DNA of 64,000 nucleotides from Actinomycetes bacterium (GTDB taxonomy: Bacteria > Actinomycetota > Acidimicrobiia > Acidimicrobiales > Ilumatobacteraceae): the NCBI GenBank assembly GCA_021414085.1, contig JAIOPC010000002.1:1-64000 (forward strand). The letters run 5' to 3'. Under the pieces are notes generated by a model, which worked only from the letters and a program-made list of their open reading frames with translations, was not told where the DNA came from and did not search any database. This document shows, one piece after another, positions 8,297 through 16,195 of this stretch (position 1 is its first letter; the number at the start of each line of letters is the position of its first letter). The position numbers and the translations under genes were made by a program.

Positions 8297-10249
8297 AGCT
8301 GACCCTGCAACGGCATCGATGTGTACGAACGTGTCGTTGAAGCAGGCGCCGTTACCCAGCGCATCGCCCGTTGCGGGCGTGAGCGCGTTGACACCAAGCC
8401 CGTCTGGATGATTGCGCAGCCACACGCCCTTGCTCATCACCGCAACCCCGGGCGCGGTGTCGGTGTTGACTTCCAGCGGCACCACGATGCTGCCCTGCGC
8501 GTTGCTCACCCGCACTTGCGCGCCAGCGCGCAATCCGCGTGCTTCAGCATCGATCGGGTGTACCAGCACGGCCGACGACGGGCTCTGGAACTCACCGAAC
8601 ATGGAGTTGACCAGCTTCGACGTCGCTGGCGAGATCAGCAGCAACGAACCCTCAGGTGCGGGCACGGGCACGTAGCGCGGTGCGCCTTGTTCCGTATCGA
8701 CGAGTCGGGCGCGACCATCGAACGGAAACGTGTCGACGAACTGGCGACTGGGAACCGCAACCTCGCGCGGTCCCGGGTCTTCGATCGCCAACGATTTGTC
8801 GGCCGCCGACCACTCGAAACCCATCGCGCGCGCCAGGGCCAACCCCGTGTCGTCGTTCGAGCGACTCTCCCCCACCGGAGCGATGACGGCGCGCACGGGC
8901 ATCACCATCAGCGAGCCGTACCCGGAGTTCACGTCGTCGATCTCGAAGCTGGTGGTCGCTGGCAGGACGACGTCGGCGTAGCGAGTGGTGTCGGTGAGCA
9001 CTTGCTCGTGCACGACGGTGAACACGTCCTCGCGGCCGAACGCCGCCATGACGGCTTGTTGATCGGGGCACATCACCAACGGGTTCGCGCCCTGCACGAA
9101 CAGCACTGCGCACGGATCGCCCGACCCTGGTGCCATCCATTGGCCGACTTGGTGTAGCGGCAGGGTGCGCCGTTGCGGGCCATCGAACGCCGCTTGCGGC
9201 CACCGCCGCCGCGGTTTGGCGGCGCCGGTTGAGGTAGCACCGATCACACCACTTCCGGGCACACCGAACGAACCGATCAGCATCGGCAACGACAGAATCG
9301 CTCGACACGCGGCGCCGCCATTCGCGTTGCGCTCCTGGCCCCAACCGATCCGCAGCATGGCGGGGCTGGTGCCAGCCCACCACTTGGCGAGTGTGACGAT
9401 GTCGGCCGCGGCGAGCCCGGTGACCTCGGCGGCGCGTTCGACCGTCCACTCCGCTGCGGCCGCAAGGAACTCATCCGAGCCGTCAGTGTGCGCGGCGATG
9501 AAGTCGCCGTTGAGCAGGTCGTGCTGTTTCCAGTACTGGGCGATGGCGAGCGCGAGCACCGTGTCGGTACCCGGCCGAATGGCCAGGTGCAGATCGCAGC
9601 GCTTGGCCATTGCCGTGCGGCGTGGGTCGATCACGACGACCTTGGCCCCGTTAGCCACGGCTTGCTGTACGAGCGGCGGAAAGTGCGTGTTGCTGACCGT
9701 CGGGTTCGCGCCCCACACCACTACCAGCTTGCTGTTCACCACATCGAGCGGATTCGCCGACGACATCGCGCCGAACACGCTTTGCCACGACACGCCCATC
9801 GTGTGCGCGCAGATCGTGTGCTCAGCGATGGTTGCACCGATCGCAGCAAAGAATGCTTCGGTGAGGCTCGACCGTTCGAGCGTCGCCGCTGACGAGTTGT
9901 AGGTGAACGCGACAACGGCGTCGGGGCCTTTGCTGTCAATGGCGGCGCGCATGCGATCGGCGATGAGGGTGGTCGCTTCTTGCCATGTCGACTCGCGGAA
10001 CTCGCCACTGCCCTTGGTGCCCGTTCGAATCAGCGGCGTTTGTACGCGCTCTGGCGCATAGACGCGCTGCGCATGGCGCTTGACCTTCGAACAGATCCAC
10101 CCATCGGTGTACGGGTTCTCGGGAGCGGCATCGATGTTGGTGATCCGACCCGCCTGCACCGTCACTGCGAGCGAGCAAGCGTCCGGGCAATCAAGCGTGC
10201 ACATTGTGTGCACGACATGCGCATCGGGCGAGCTATCCACGGCCGTCAT
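8291..10249 (-). CDS. Molybdopterin-dependent oxidoreductase (DMSO reductase superfamily)
   Basis: The 652-residue protein starts with a 4Fe-4S site, Cys17, Cys21, Cys25 and Cys53 (CTLDCPDAC and WICSK), followed by the molybdopterin core with VVWGANPTVSNTHF and VVIDPRRTAMA, and a C-terminal dinucleotide-binding domain with LLLISPATSKLVNS and LVHPIDAEARGLRAG. No twin-arginine signal precedes the cluster, so the enzyme is probably cytoplasmic. The metal-ligand segment ICAHTMGVSWQSVFG does not decide between Ser and Cys ligation, so nitrate, formate and S- or N-oxide activities cannot be separated. It is divergent from the etfA operon, 90 bases apart, and may exchange electrons with that flavoprotein system, but this is inference. 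Confidence 0.88.
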   Translation of the reverse strand: MTAVDSSPDAHVVHTMCTLDCPDACSLAVTVQAGRITNIDAAPENPYTDGWICSKVKRHAQRVYAPERVQTPLIRTGTKGSGEFRESTWQEATTLIADRMRAAIDSKGPDAVVAFTYNSSAATLERSSLTEAFFAAIGATIAEHTICAHTMGVSWQSVFGAMSSANPLDVVNSKLVVVWGANPTVSNTHFPPLVQQAVANGAKVVVIDPRRTAMAKRCDLHLAIRPGTDTVLALAIAQYWKQHDLLNGDFIAAHTDGSDEFLAAAAEWTVERAAEVTGLAAADIVTLAKWWAGTSPAMLRIGWGQERNANGGAACRAILSLPMLIGSFGVPGSGVIGATSTGAAKPRRRWPQAAFDGPQRRTLPLHQVGQWMAPGSGDPCAVLFVQGANPLVMCPDQQAVMAAFGREDVFTVVHEQVLTDTTRYADVVLPATTSFEIDDVNSGYGSLMVMPVRAVIAPVGESRSNDDTGLALARAMGFEWSAADKSLAIEDPGPREVAVPSRQFVDTFPFDGRARLVDTEQGAPRYVPVPAPEGSLLLISPATSKLVNSMFGEFQSPSSAVLVHPIDAEARGLRAGAQVRVSNAQGSIVVPLEVNTDTAPGVAVMSKGVWLRNHPDGLGVNALTPATGDALGNGACFNDTFVHIDAVAGSAL

Positions 10250-10270
10250 GAACCGACTCTACCCCTGCCC

Positions 10271-10313
10271 GTTTGAACGCTGCCGCACGCATACCGTGCG
10301 CCACCGTACAAAC
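10271..10313. repeat. 43-base imperfect palindrome, copy 1
   Basis: The element begins GTTTGAACGCT and ends CGTACAAAC; 16 of the 19 outer positions on each side pair, around a GC-rich centre. A second copy of identical length lies at 53714-53756. It sits in the 90-base divergent spacer between the molybdopterin oxidoreductase and etfA. It may be a REP-like dispersed repeat or an operator; the sequence alone does not tell which. Confidence 0.6.
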
Positions 10314-10339
10314 GCGAGGCCTGTCGCTAGTCTGCGGGC

Positions 10340-11236
10340 ATGATCGCCGTCGTGGTGGTAAGGGACGGGTTGCTTCCCGCTGGCGGCGCCGAAGTTATGG
10401 CCGAATGCGAGGGACGCGGCGTCCTGATCGGTTCGCAGCCGTCAGTTGCGGCAGAAGCACTGCGCGGCGTTGCGACCGACCTCACACTTGTCGAGTGCGA
10501 CTCGTTTCAGCCCGCTGCTTTCGCTGAAGCGCTGGTGCCACTGCTTGCTGACCAGTCGATCGTCGTGCTGCCGGCCTCACCCGATGGACGCGACCTGGCG
10601 CCACGACTCGCGGCTGCGCTGCGCCGACCGCTGCATGCGGGCGCGATCGCCGTCAATGCCCAGCGCGTCGACTTGGTGCGCAACGGCGGACGCGACCTAC
10701 ATCGGGTTGTGCCTGAAGCGGCGTTCATTGCCACGTTGCAACCCGGCGCGCGCGGCGTGGTCGCCGACGAACTGCTCCCTGCGCCGGCGACAAGAAACGT
10801 TGCCTTCCGCGCAACGGCCGTTGTCGATGTCGCGGTGACAGCAGTGCTTCCTCCCGACCCGGCAACGATCGACCTCGCCGAGGCGGCTCGCATCGTTGGT
10901 GGTGGCGCCGGGCTGGACGGGGCCGACCGCATGATGCAGCTCGCCGACATCGGCCGCAAGCTGGGTGCCAGCGTCGGGGCGACGCGGGTCGTCACCGACC
11001 GCGGCTGGGCAGCGCACGAACGCCAGATTGGAACGACCGGCGTTGTCGTGGCGCCGCAGCTCTACATCGCGTTCGGCGTTGCTGGCGCAGTGCAGCACAC
11101 AAGTGGACTCGGCGACCCGGCGCACATCGTTTCGGTGAACACCGACCCGCACTGCCCGATGATGCAACTCGCCGACCTCGCCATCGTCGCCGACGCCAAC
11201 GCGACGCTCGATGCGTTGCAGGAGCTGCTGTCTTGA
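10340..11236 (+). CDS. etfA: Electron transfer flavoprotein alpha subunit, mycofactocin-linked type
   Basis: EtfA of 298 residues binds FAD between the two ETF subunits and passes electrons from dehydrogenases to a quinone reductase. The C-terminal FAD domain is clear: ARIVGGGAGLDG, GASVGATRVVTDRGW, RQIGTTGVVVAPQLYIAFG and GAVQHTSGLGDPAHIVSVNTD. The N-terminal domain is short and divergent. It is the first gene of a six-gene run in which every junction up to mftE is a 4-base overlap. The order alpha, FixC, FixX, beta differs from the common fixABCX order. Neighbouring mftE and mftF tie it to mycofactocin metabolism. ATG at 10340; no strong ribosome site is seen. Confidence 0.93.
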   Translation: MIAVVVVRDGLLPAGGAEVMAECEGRGVLIGSQPSVAAEALRGVATDLTLVECDSFQPAAFAEALVPLLADQSIVVLPASPDGRDLAPRLAAALRRPLHAGAIAVNAQRVDLVRNGGRDLHRVVPEAAFIATLQPGARGVVADELLPAPATRNVAFRATAVVDVAVTAVLPPDPATIDLAEAARIVGGGAGLDGADRMMQLADIGRKLGASVGATRVVTDRGWAAHERQIGTTGVVVAPQLYIAFGVAGAVQHTSGLGDPAHIVSVNTDPHCPMMQLADLAIVADANATLDALQELLS

Positions 11237-12558
11237 ACGAGAACGTGAACGAAAACGTGAACGACTGCGACGTCATTGTCGTTGGTGGTGGACCGGCAGG
11301 TTCGTGCGCCGCCATCGTCGCCGCACGCGCGGGCCTTTCGGTCGTGCTGCTCGAACGCGGCCCGTTCCCGGGCAGCAAGAACATGTACGGCGGAGTCGTC
11401 TACCCACGCATCCTCGATGAACTGATCCCCAACTGGTGGGAGGAAGCACCGATCCAACGTTGGGTCACTCGTCGTTCGACGATGCTGCTCACCGATACGC
11501 AAGCCCTCACGGTCGACTTTCGGACCGAGGCCTGGGGCAAGGCGCCGTACAACGGTGCCACCGCCTATCGCCCCGACTTCGACCACTGGCTGGCCAGCCA
11601 CGCCGAAGCGGCCGGCGCGCAGCTACTGACCAGCACCACCGTCACCGGCCTGCTGCGCGACGACAAGGGCGTAGTCGTAGGTGTCACCACCGACCGGCCC
11701 GATGGCGACCTGCGCGCGCGGGTGGTCATTGCCTGCGACGGCGTGAACAGCTTTCTCGCCAAGCAAGCCGGCCTCTACACACACACGGATGTCAAGCACT
11801 TCACGCTCGGAGTGAAAGAGACGCTGGCGCTACCGAAGGAAGTCATCGACGAGCGCTTCGGCGTACGGGGCCGCGAGGGCGTCGACATCGAGATCATCGG
11901 CTGCACCGGCGGCGTGAACGGCGGCGGCTTCGTCTACACGAACCTCGACACTGTTGCGGTCGGCGTGGTGTTGAAGATCGCCAAGCTCGCCGGCCAAGCG
12001 CTGCGACCCGAGCAGATCATCGCCACCTTGAAGGCCCACCCCGCGATTGCGCCGCTGATCGAAGGCGGCGAGGTGAAGGAGTACTCGGCACACGTGATTC
12101 CTGAGGCCGGCTTGGCGATGATGCCGAAGATGATCAGCGACGGAATGTTGGTTGCAGGCGACGCCGCCGCGCTGTGCCTGGCGGCCGGCATCTGGTTGGA
12201 GGGCGTCAACTTCGCGATGGCCAGCGGAATGTACGCAGGCGAAGCCGCGGTCGAAGCGGTGCGCGCCGGCGATGTCAGCGCGCAAGGGTTACGCGGCTAC
12301 CAACGCCGGCTCAGCGACACTTTCGTGTTGCAAGATCATCGCAAGTTGCGGCGAGCACCGGAACTGGTGCTGAGCGATCGCGTGCAACACCTCTACCCAC
12401 AGATGGTCGCCAACGTTGTCGAGCGCATGTTCCGCATCGACAACCCGCAACCGAAGCCCGGACTGCGTCGCATTCTGAAGCAGGAGCGCAAACGCGCTGG
12501 CATTCGCCGACGCGACCTGATTCGCGACGGGTTGACGGGCTTCAGGAGCTACGGATGA
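11233..12558 (+). CDS. FixC-like flavoprotein (ETF-quinone oxidoreductase family)
   Basis: FAD-dependent oxidoreductase of 441 residues that would take electrons from ETF and deliver them to quinone or ferredoxin. The FAD-binding GGGPAGSCAAIVAARAG lies near residues 18-34, with the geranylgeranyl-reductase/FixC family signature YGGVVYPRIL after it and the second FAD motif GMLVAGDAAALCLA near residue 305. The TTG at 11233 overlaps the etfA stop and has GGAG eight bases upstream, so it is preferred over the in-frame GTGs at 11245 and 11257; the N-terminus is a short repeat NENVNENVN. It has no membrane helix, so it is probably peripheral to the membrane. Translation is coupled to the ferredoxin gene downstream. 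Confidence 0.92.
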   Translation: MNENVNENVNDCDVIVVGGGPAGSCAAIVAARAGLSVVLLERGPFPGSKNMYGGVVYPRILDELIPNWWEEAPIQRWVTRRSTMLLTDTQALTVDFRTEAWGKAPYNGATAYRPDFDHWLASHAEAAGAQLLTSTTVTGLLRDDKGVVVGVTTDRPDGDLRARVVIACDGVNSFLAKQAGLYTHTDVKHFTLGVKETLALPKEVIDERFGVRGREGVDIEIIGCTGGVNGGGFVYTNLDTVAVGVVLKIAKLAGQALRPEQIIATLKAHPAIAPLIEGGEVKEYSAHVIPEAGLAMMPKMISDGMLVAGDAAALCLAAGIWLEGVNFAMASGMYAGEAAVEAVRAGDVSAQGLRGYQRRLSDTFVLQDHRKLRRAPELVLSDRVQHLYPQMVANVVERMFRIDNPQPKPGLRRILKQERKRAGIRRRDLIRDGLTGFRSYG

Positions 12559-12839
12559 CGCTCGGCAACTTCCTGGAAACGATGGAGACCGCCGAGTTCC
12601 GCGTGCACCCTGAAGCGCACATCGTCGTCGACGGCGCGATATGTGCGGACTGCACGACACGCGAGTGCGTCGTCGCCTGCCCGGCGAACCTGTTCGTTCC
12701 GACTTCCGCGGGCGGCATCGTCTTCAACTACGAGCAATGCTTCGAATGCGGCACGTGCTACCTGGTGTGCACTCAAGCGGGAGCGATCACGTGGAACTAT
12801 CCGGCGGGCGGCCACGGCGTGGTGTTCCATCGCACATGA
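12555..12839 (+). CDS. FixX-like ferredoxin
   Basis: Small iron-sulphur protein of 94 residues, the typical FixX length. Cysteines fall in two groups: CADCTTRECVVACP in the first half and QCFECGTCYLVC in the second, followed by the family-typical GAITWNYPAGGHGVVF. It would hold the Fe-S centre that works with the FixC-like flavoprotein in passing ETF electrons to quinone. Start ATG 12555 sits in an ATGA overlap with the FixC gene and has AGGAG nine bases upstream; its own stop overlaps the etfB start. The number of functional clusters (one or two) is not certain. Confidence 0.93.
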   Translation: MTLGNFLETMETAEFRVHPEAHIVVDGAICADCTTRECVVACPANLFVPTSAGGIVFNYEQCFECGTCYLVCTQAGAITWNYPAGGHGVVFHRT

Positions 12840-13642
12840 GTTCCGCGAATCGAACGACCGAAGTCGTTGTTTGTCTCAAGTGGGTGTTTCAGGCTGATGA
12901 GCCAAGTGATGCGCGCTTCGCTGGCATGTCTCCCGCCGATCACGCTGCACTCGAGTTGGCACTGCAATGGGCCACGCACATCGGCGGCCAGGTCACGGCT
13001 ATCACGGTCGGGCCAGCACAAGCCGATGCAGTTCTGCGCGAAGCGCTTGCCTGCGGCGCTACCCGAGCGGTTCGTATCGATACTGCGAACGGCGTCAGCA
13101 GTGCCGATGTTGCCAGCGCGATCGCGTCGGTTGCGCGCCACGCTGCATGGGTGTGGTGCGGCGACTATTCCATCGACAACGGGAGCGGCAGCGTTCCTGG
13201 CTACCTCGCGGCTGCACTTCAGGCAAGCCAAGCGCTCGGCGTGCTCGGGGTGACGTTTGAAAGCGGCAGCATCGTTGCGACACGGCGCGTCGACGGTGGG
13301 CGCCGCGAGGTGCTCGACGTTCAGGCACCAGCGGTGATCAGCGTCGAAGGAGCAACGGCACGCCTTCGTCGGGCGAGCCTGACGGCGATGCGCGCCGCGG
13401 CGAGCGCCCCGATCGAGGTCGTGGCACCGAGCATCGTCATGCGCACGAGCGAGCACATCGCCCATACCTACCGGCCACGAGCGCGAGCGCTCGCCAGTCC
13501 GACTGGGGCTGAGGCGCTTGATCGCGTGCGCAGCTTGACGGCGGCGGGGACTTCGTCGGCGGCACACGAGGTGGAGACGCTGGAACCGGCCGACGCGGCC
13601 GCACGCATCGTGCAGACGCTGCGCGAGTGGGGTTACCTATGA
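12836..13642 (+). CDS. etfB: Electron transfer flavoprotein beta subunit, mycofactocin-linked type
   Basis: EtfB/FixA-type subunit of 268 residues, partner of the alpha subunit encoded three genes upstream. Landmarks: VVVCLKWVFQ at the N-terminus, ALELALQWA, AVLREALACGATRAVRI, the conserved core WVWCGDYSIDNGSGSVPGYLAAAL, and a C-terminal PADAAARIVQTLREWGYL that resembles the usual beta-subunit end. The segment before the end is poorly conserved. ATG at 12836 overlaps the ferredoxin stop (ATGA), and the stop overlaps the mftE start. The split of alpha and beta to opposite ends of the Fix genes is unusual and supports a specialised ETF rather than the housekeeping one. Confidence 0.92.
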   Translation: MSSANRTTEVVVCLKWVFQADEPSDARFAGMSPADHAALELALQWATHIGGQVTAITVGPAQADAVLREALACGATRAVRIDTANGVSSADVASAIASVARHAAWVWCGDYSIDNGSGSVPGYLAAALQASQALGVLGVTFESGSIVATRRVDGGRREVLDVQAPAVISVEGATARLRRASLTAMRAAASAPIEVVAPSIVMRTSEHIAHTYRPRARALASPTGAEALDRVRSLTAAGTSSAAHEVETLEPADAAARIVQTLREWGYL

Positions 13643-14325
13643 CGCGCCGCCTTGGCGAAGGCACGTGGACCGACCACTGGAAACCAACTCGGCGACCATT
13701 GCTGGTGGTACCGGTCGGTTCCTGCGAACAGCACGGCCCACATCTGCCGCTCGACACCGACACCCGCATCGCCTCGGCGCTCGCCAACAGCCTTGTCAAC
13801 AAATACGACAACGGCGAGTTGCTGCTGTGCCCCGCGTTGGCGATCAGCGCAAGCGCGGAACATGCTTCTTTCCCCGGCACTCTCTCGCTCGGCGCCGCTG
13901 TCTTCGAGCAGGTCATCATCGAGTTGGTGCGCAGCGCCGATTGGGCAGCAGGAGTTGTGCTCGTCAACGGGCACGGCGGCAACCGGATTCCGGTTGATCG
14001 CGCCGTGCGCCAACTACACACCGAACAGCGTCGGGTGCTGGCTTGGTGGCCACAAATACCCGACGGCGACGCACATGCCGGACACACCGAGACCTCGATG
14101 ATGTTGGCGATCTCACCCGAACTGGTGCGCATGGACGACGCCGAGGCTGGTTGCATGGACCCACTCTCTGAGCTGATCGACACAATGCGCACCAGCGGCG
14201 TTGGTGCGGTCAGCCCCAACGGAGTGCTGGGTGATCCGCGCATGGCCATCGCTTCGCATGGTCGATCGCTGCTCACCCGTTTGAGCATCGATCTGCTGTC
14301 GGCCGTCGACGAGTGGTGGGACTAG
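13639..14325 (+). CDS. mftE: Mycofactocin precursor peptidase (creatininase family)
   Basis: MftE removes the C-terminal Val-Tyr-derived AGDP intermediate from the modified MftA peptide during mycofactocin synthesis. The 228-residue protein has the creatininase metal site: GSCEQHGPHLPLDTDT (Glu, His and Asp ligands), VLVNGHGGN (His) and DAHAGHTETSMML (Glu). The sequence fits MftE better than creatininase because of its length and because mftF follows directly, as in mycobacteria. The ATG at 13639 overlaps the etfB stop; the upstream ATG at 13627 would lie inside etfB. The peptide gene mftA and the maturation genes mftB, mftC and mftD are absent from this window. Confidence 0.88.
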   Translation: MTRRLGEGTWTDHWKPTRRPLLVVPVGSCEQHGPHLPLDTDTRIASALANSLVNKYDNGELLLCPALAISASAEHASFPGTLSLGAAVFEQVIIELVRSADWAAGVVLVNGHGGNRIPVDRAVRQLHTEQRRVLAWWPQIPDGDAHAGHTETSMMLAISPELVRMDDAEAGCMDPLSELIDTMRTSGVGAVSPNGVLGDPRMAIASHGRSLLTRLSIDLLSAVDEWWD

Positions 14326-14329
14326 CGCA

Positions 14330-15679
14330 TTGCATTACCGGCTCGACTCGTCGTGGCGGCGTCCGAACAGCAACACCGTCATCGCCGGGTCGCCGCTGCG
14401 AGTGTTTCGACTGACCGACACCGGAGCACGAGTGATCTCCGACGCCGAGGCGGAACTGGTCGACCGTACGCCCGCGCAGCAGCAACTGCTCGATCGGTTC
14501 GTTGCCGCGGGAGCGTTGCATCCGCTGCCGACGACTGGACCGTTCACGGTCGCCGACGTCACCATCGTGATACCCGCGTACAACCGACTACCCACGTGGA
14601 GTGCTGCGCGAGCAATCATCGTCGACGACGGTTCTTCACCGCCACTGAAGGGTGCGCAACTCCGACATGCAACCAACCGTGGCCCCGGCGCGGCGCGCAA
14701 CACTGGCTTGGCCCGGGTGACGACGCCGCTGGTTGCATTCGTCGACAGCGACGTTGTCTCATTGGTGAACGACACTTGGCTGGAACCACTGCTCGCCCAC
14801 TTCGCCGACGAACGCGTGGCGCTGGTGGCGCCACGCATCGTCAGCGCACCGGGAGCAACTTGGCTGGCCGCGTACGAGCAACGCAACAGTCCGCTCGACC
14901 TCGGCGACGAGCCTGCGCGCATCGCCCCAGGAACGCGAGTCGCCTATGTTCCCGCCGCCGCGATCGTCTGTCGCGCTGCCGCCGTGCGAGAAATCGGCGG
15001 CTTCGACGAAGGCCTGCGAACCGGTGAGGACGTTGACCTCGTGTGGCGATTGCTCGCCGCCGGACATCGCTGCCGATACGAACCACGTTCGGTGGTGCAG
15101 CACCATCCGCGCAACTCGCTCACCGCGTTGTTGCAACAACGATTCGGTTTCGGTCGCTCGGCCGCGCCCTTGGCCGAGAGGCACCCTGGCGCACTTGCTC
15201 CGGTGCGGCTGAATGTGTGGAGCGCGATCGTCTGGGCGCTGGTACTCCTGCGTCGGCCGCTGCTCGGGCTAGGCGTGCTCGCGGGCGCGGTTGTCGCACT
15301 CGTTCGCAAGCTGCGCTCGATCCCGCCGACCGAGGCGGCGCGGTTGGCCGCGCTGGGCACGCTCGCGGCCGGTCGTCAGCTCGCCGACGCGGCAACGCGC
15401 GTGTGGTTTCCCATCACACTCGTCGCCGCGACCACGGTTCGGCGTAGTCGACTACCGATCGCAGTTGCCCTGATCGCACCGGCCGCCGCGACCGCCATAC
15501 GGCAACGCAGCGCGCAACCGCTGGTGGATGCGCCGGTTCAGCTGCTCGATCGAATGGCGTACGGCGCGGGCGTTTGGGCGGGCGCCGCCGCCACCAGTGA
15601 CTTCTCCGCGCTGCTGCCCCAGATCTCTGCGCACTCGACGCAGACCGACTCTGGGATCAAGTCCCAACGAATCAGCTGA
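14330..15679 (+). CDS. mftF: Mycofactocin glycosyltransferase (MftF-type GT2)
   Basis: Family 2 glycosyltransferase of 449 residues, matching the role of MftF, which adds glucose units to the mycofactocin core. The N-terminus IAGSPLRVFRL and the C-terminal MAYGAGVWAGA are MftF-like. GT2 motifs: VTIVIPAYNR, VDDGSS, NRGPGAARNTGL, the DSD metal motif in FVDSDV and GEDVDLVWRLL. Only about 13 residues separate VIPAYNR from VDDGSS, shorter than usual for this fold. A hydrophobic region near residue 300 may contact the membrane. TTG at 14330 lies four bases after the mftE stop. The 3' end overlaps the converging DUF4395 gene by 142 bases. Confidence 0.85.
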   Translation: MHYRLDSSWRRPNSNTVIAGSPLRVFRLTDTGARVISDAEAELVDRTPAQQQLLDRFVAAGALHPLPTTGPFTVADVTIVIPAYNRLPTWSAARAIIVDDGSSPPLKGAQLRHATNRGPGAARNTGLARVTTPLVAFVDSDVVSLVNDTWLEPLLAHFADERVALVAPRIVSAPGATWLAAYEQRNSPLDLGDEPARIAPGTRVAYVPAAAIVCRAAAVREIGGFDEGLRTGEDVDLVWRLLAAGHRCRYEPRSVVQHHPRNSLTALLQQRFGFGRSAAPLAERHPGALAPVRLNVWSAIVWALVLLRRPLLGLGVLAGAVVALVRKLRSIPPTEAARLAALGTLAAGRQLADAATRVWFPITLVAATTVRRSRLPIAVALIAPAAATAIRQRSAQPLVDAPVQLLDRMAYGAGVWAGAAATSDFSALLPQISAHSTQTDSGIKSQRIS

Positions 15680-16104
15680 TTGAAGACAATGCAGCCGAGG
15701 CAGATCGCGAACACAGACTCCAGTGTCGCTGCACCGATCAGTCCAACAATCAACACGTAACTGAGAACTGGCACGCCCGCGCCCCAGGCGATCAGCGCGC
15801 CGCCGCTAAAGGTGAGGCCCATACCCTGCGCAAACCGCTTCGGCGGACCGGGCACGAATCGGTGCTGCACCCGCAACCGCGGCGTGACGACGCGAGTGAC
15901 GAACTGGCCAAGTGGACTGAGTTTCGGTCCGGTGAGCACGCGCGCCAAGAAACCAAACGTGAGCGGCACCAGCACCCACCACTGGCGAATGACGAGGAAG
16001 GCGATGCCCTGCAGCACAACACCGGCAGCGACGAGGCGGGCGGAGGTCTCGTTGACCGGATTGGGGAACCCGAACAGTCGTGCCGTTCTTCCAGTGGAGC
16101 TCAT
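15538..16104 (-). CDS. DUF4395 family membrane protein
   Basis: Predicted 188-residue integral membrane protein of the DUF4395 family, function unknown. The family N-terminus FPNPVNETSARLVAAG is clear, followed by helices around FLVIRQWWVLVPLTFGFLARVL, GALIAWGAGVPVLSYVLIVGL and ESVFAICLGCIVFNQLI. Several cysteines lie near the C-terminal end (VCVECAEIW), typical of the family. The open frame reaches 16296, but the family start fits the ATG at 16102-16104. Its last 47 codons lie antisense to the end of mftF; the conserved MftF end there argues that both genes are real. The protein's last ~20 residues are Ala/Ser-rich and may be dispensable. Confidence 0.8.
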   Translation of the reverse strand: MSSTGRTARLFGFPNPVNETSARLVAAGVVLQGIAFLVIRQWWVLVPLTFGFLARVLTGPKLSPLGQFVTRVVTPRLRVQHRFVPGPPKRFAQGMGLTFSGGALIAWGAGVPVLSYVLIVGLIGAATLESVFAICLGCIVFNQLIRWDLIPESVCVECAEIWGSSAEKSLVAAAPAQTPAPYAIRSSS

Positions 16105-16195
16105 GCGCTTGATGGTAGACCGATAAATCCGATCAGACAACTCAACAATAGGCGTGACCTCGGGATGCAACCCGAACGACCTACCGTGGCACGGA

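Noticed and set aside
10250-10339. mftA-type precursor peptide gene in the etfA leader
   Set aside because: No short frame ending in the conserved Gly-Val-Tyr was found here or elsewhere near the operon.
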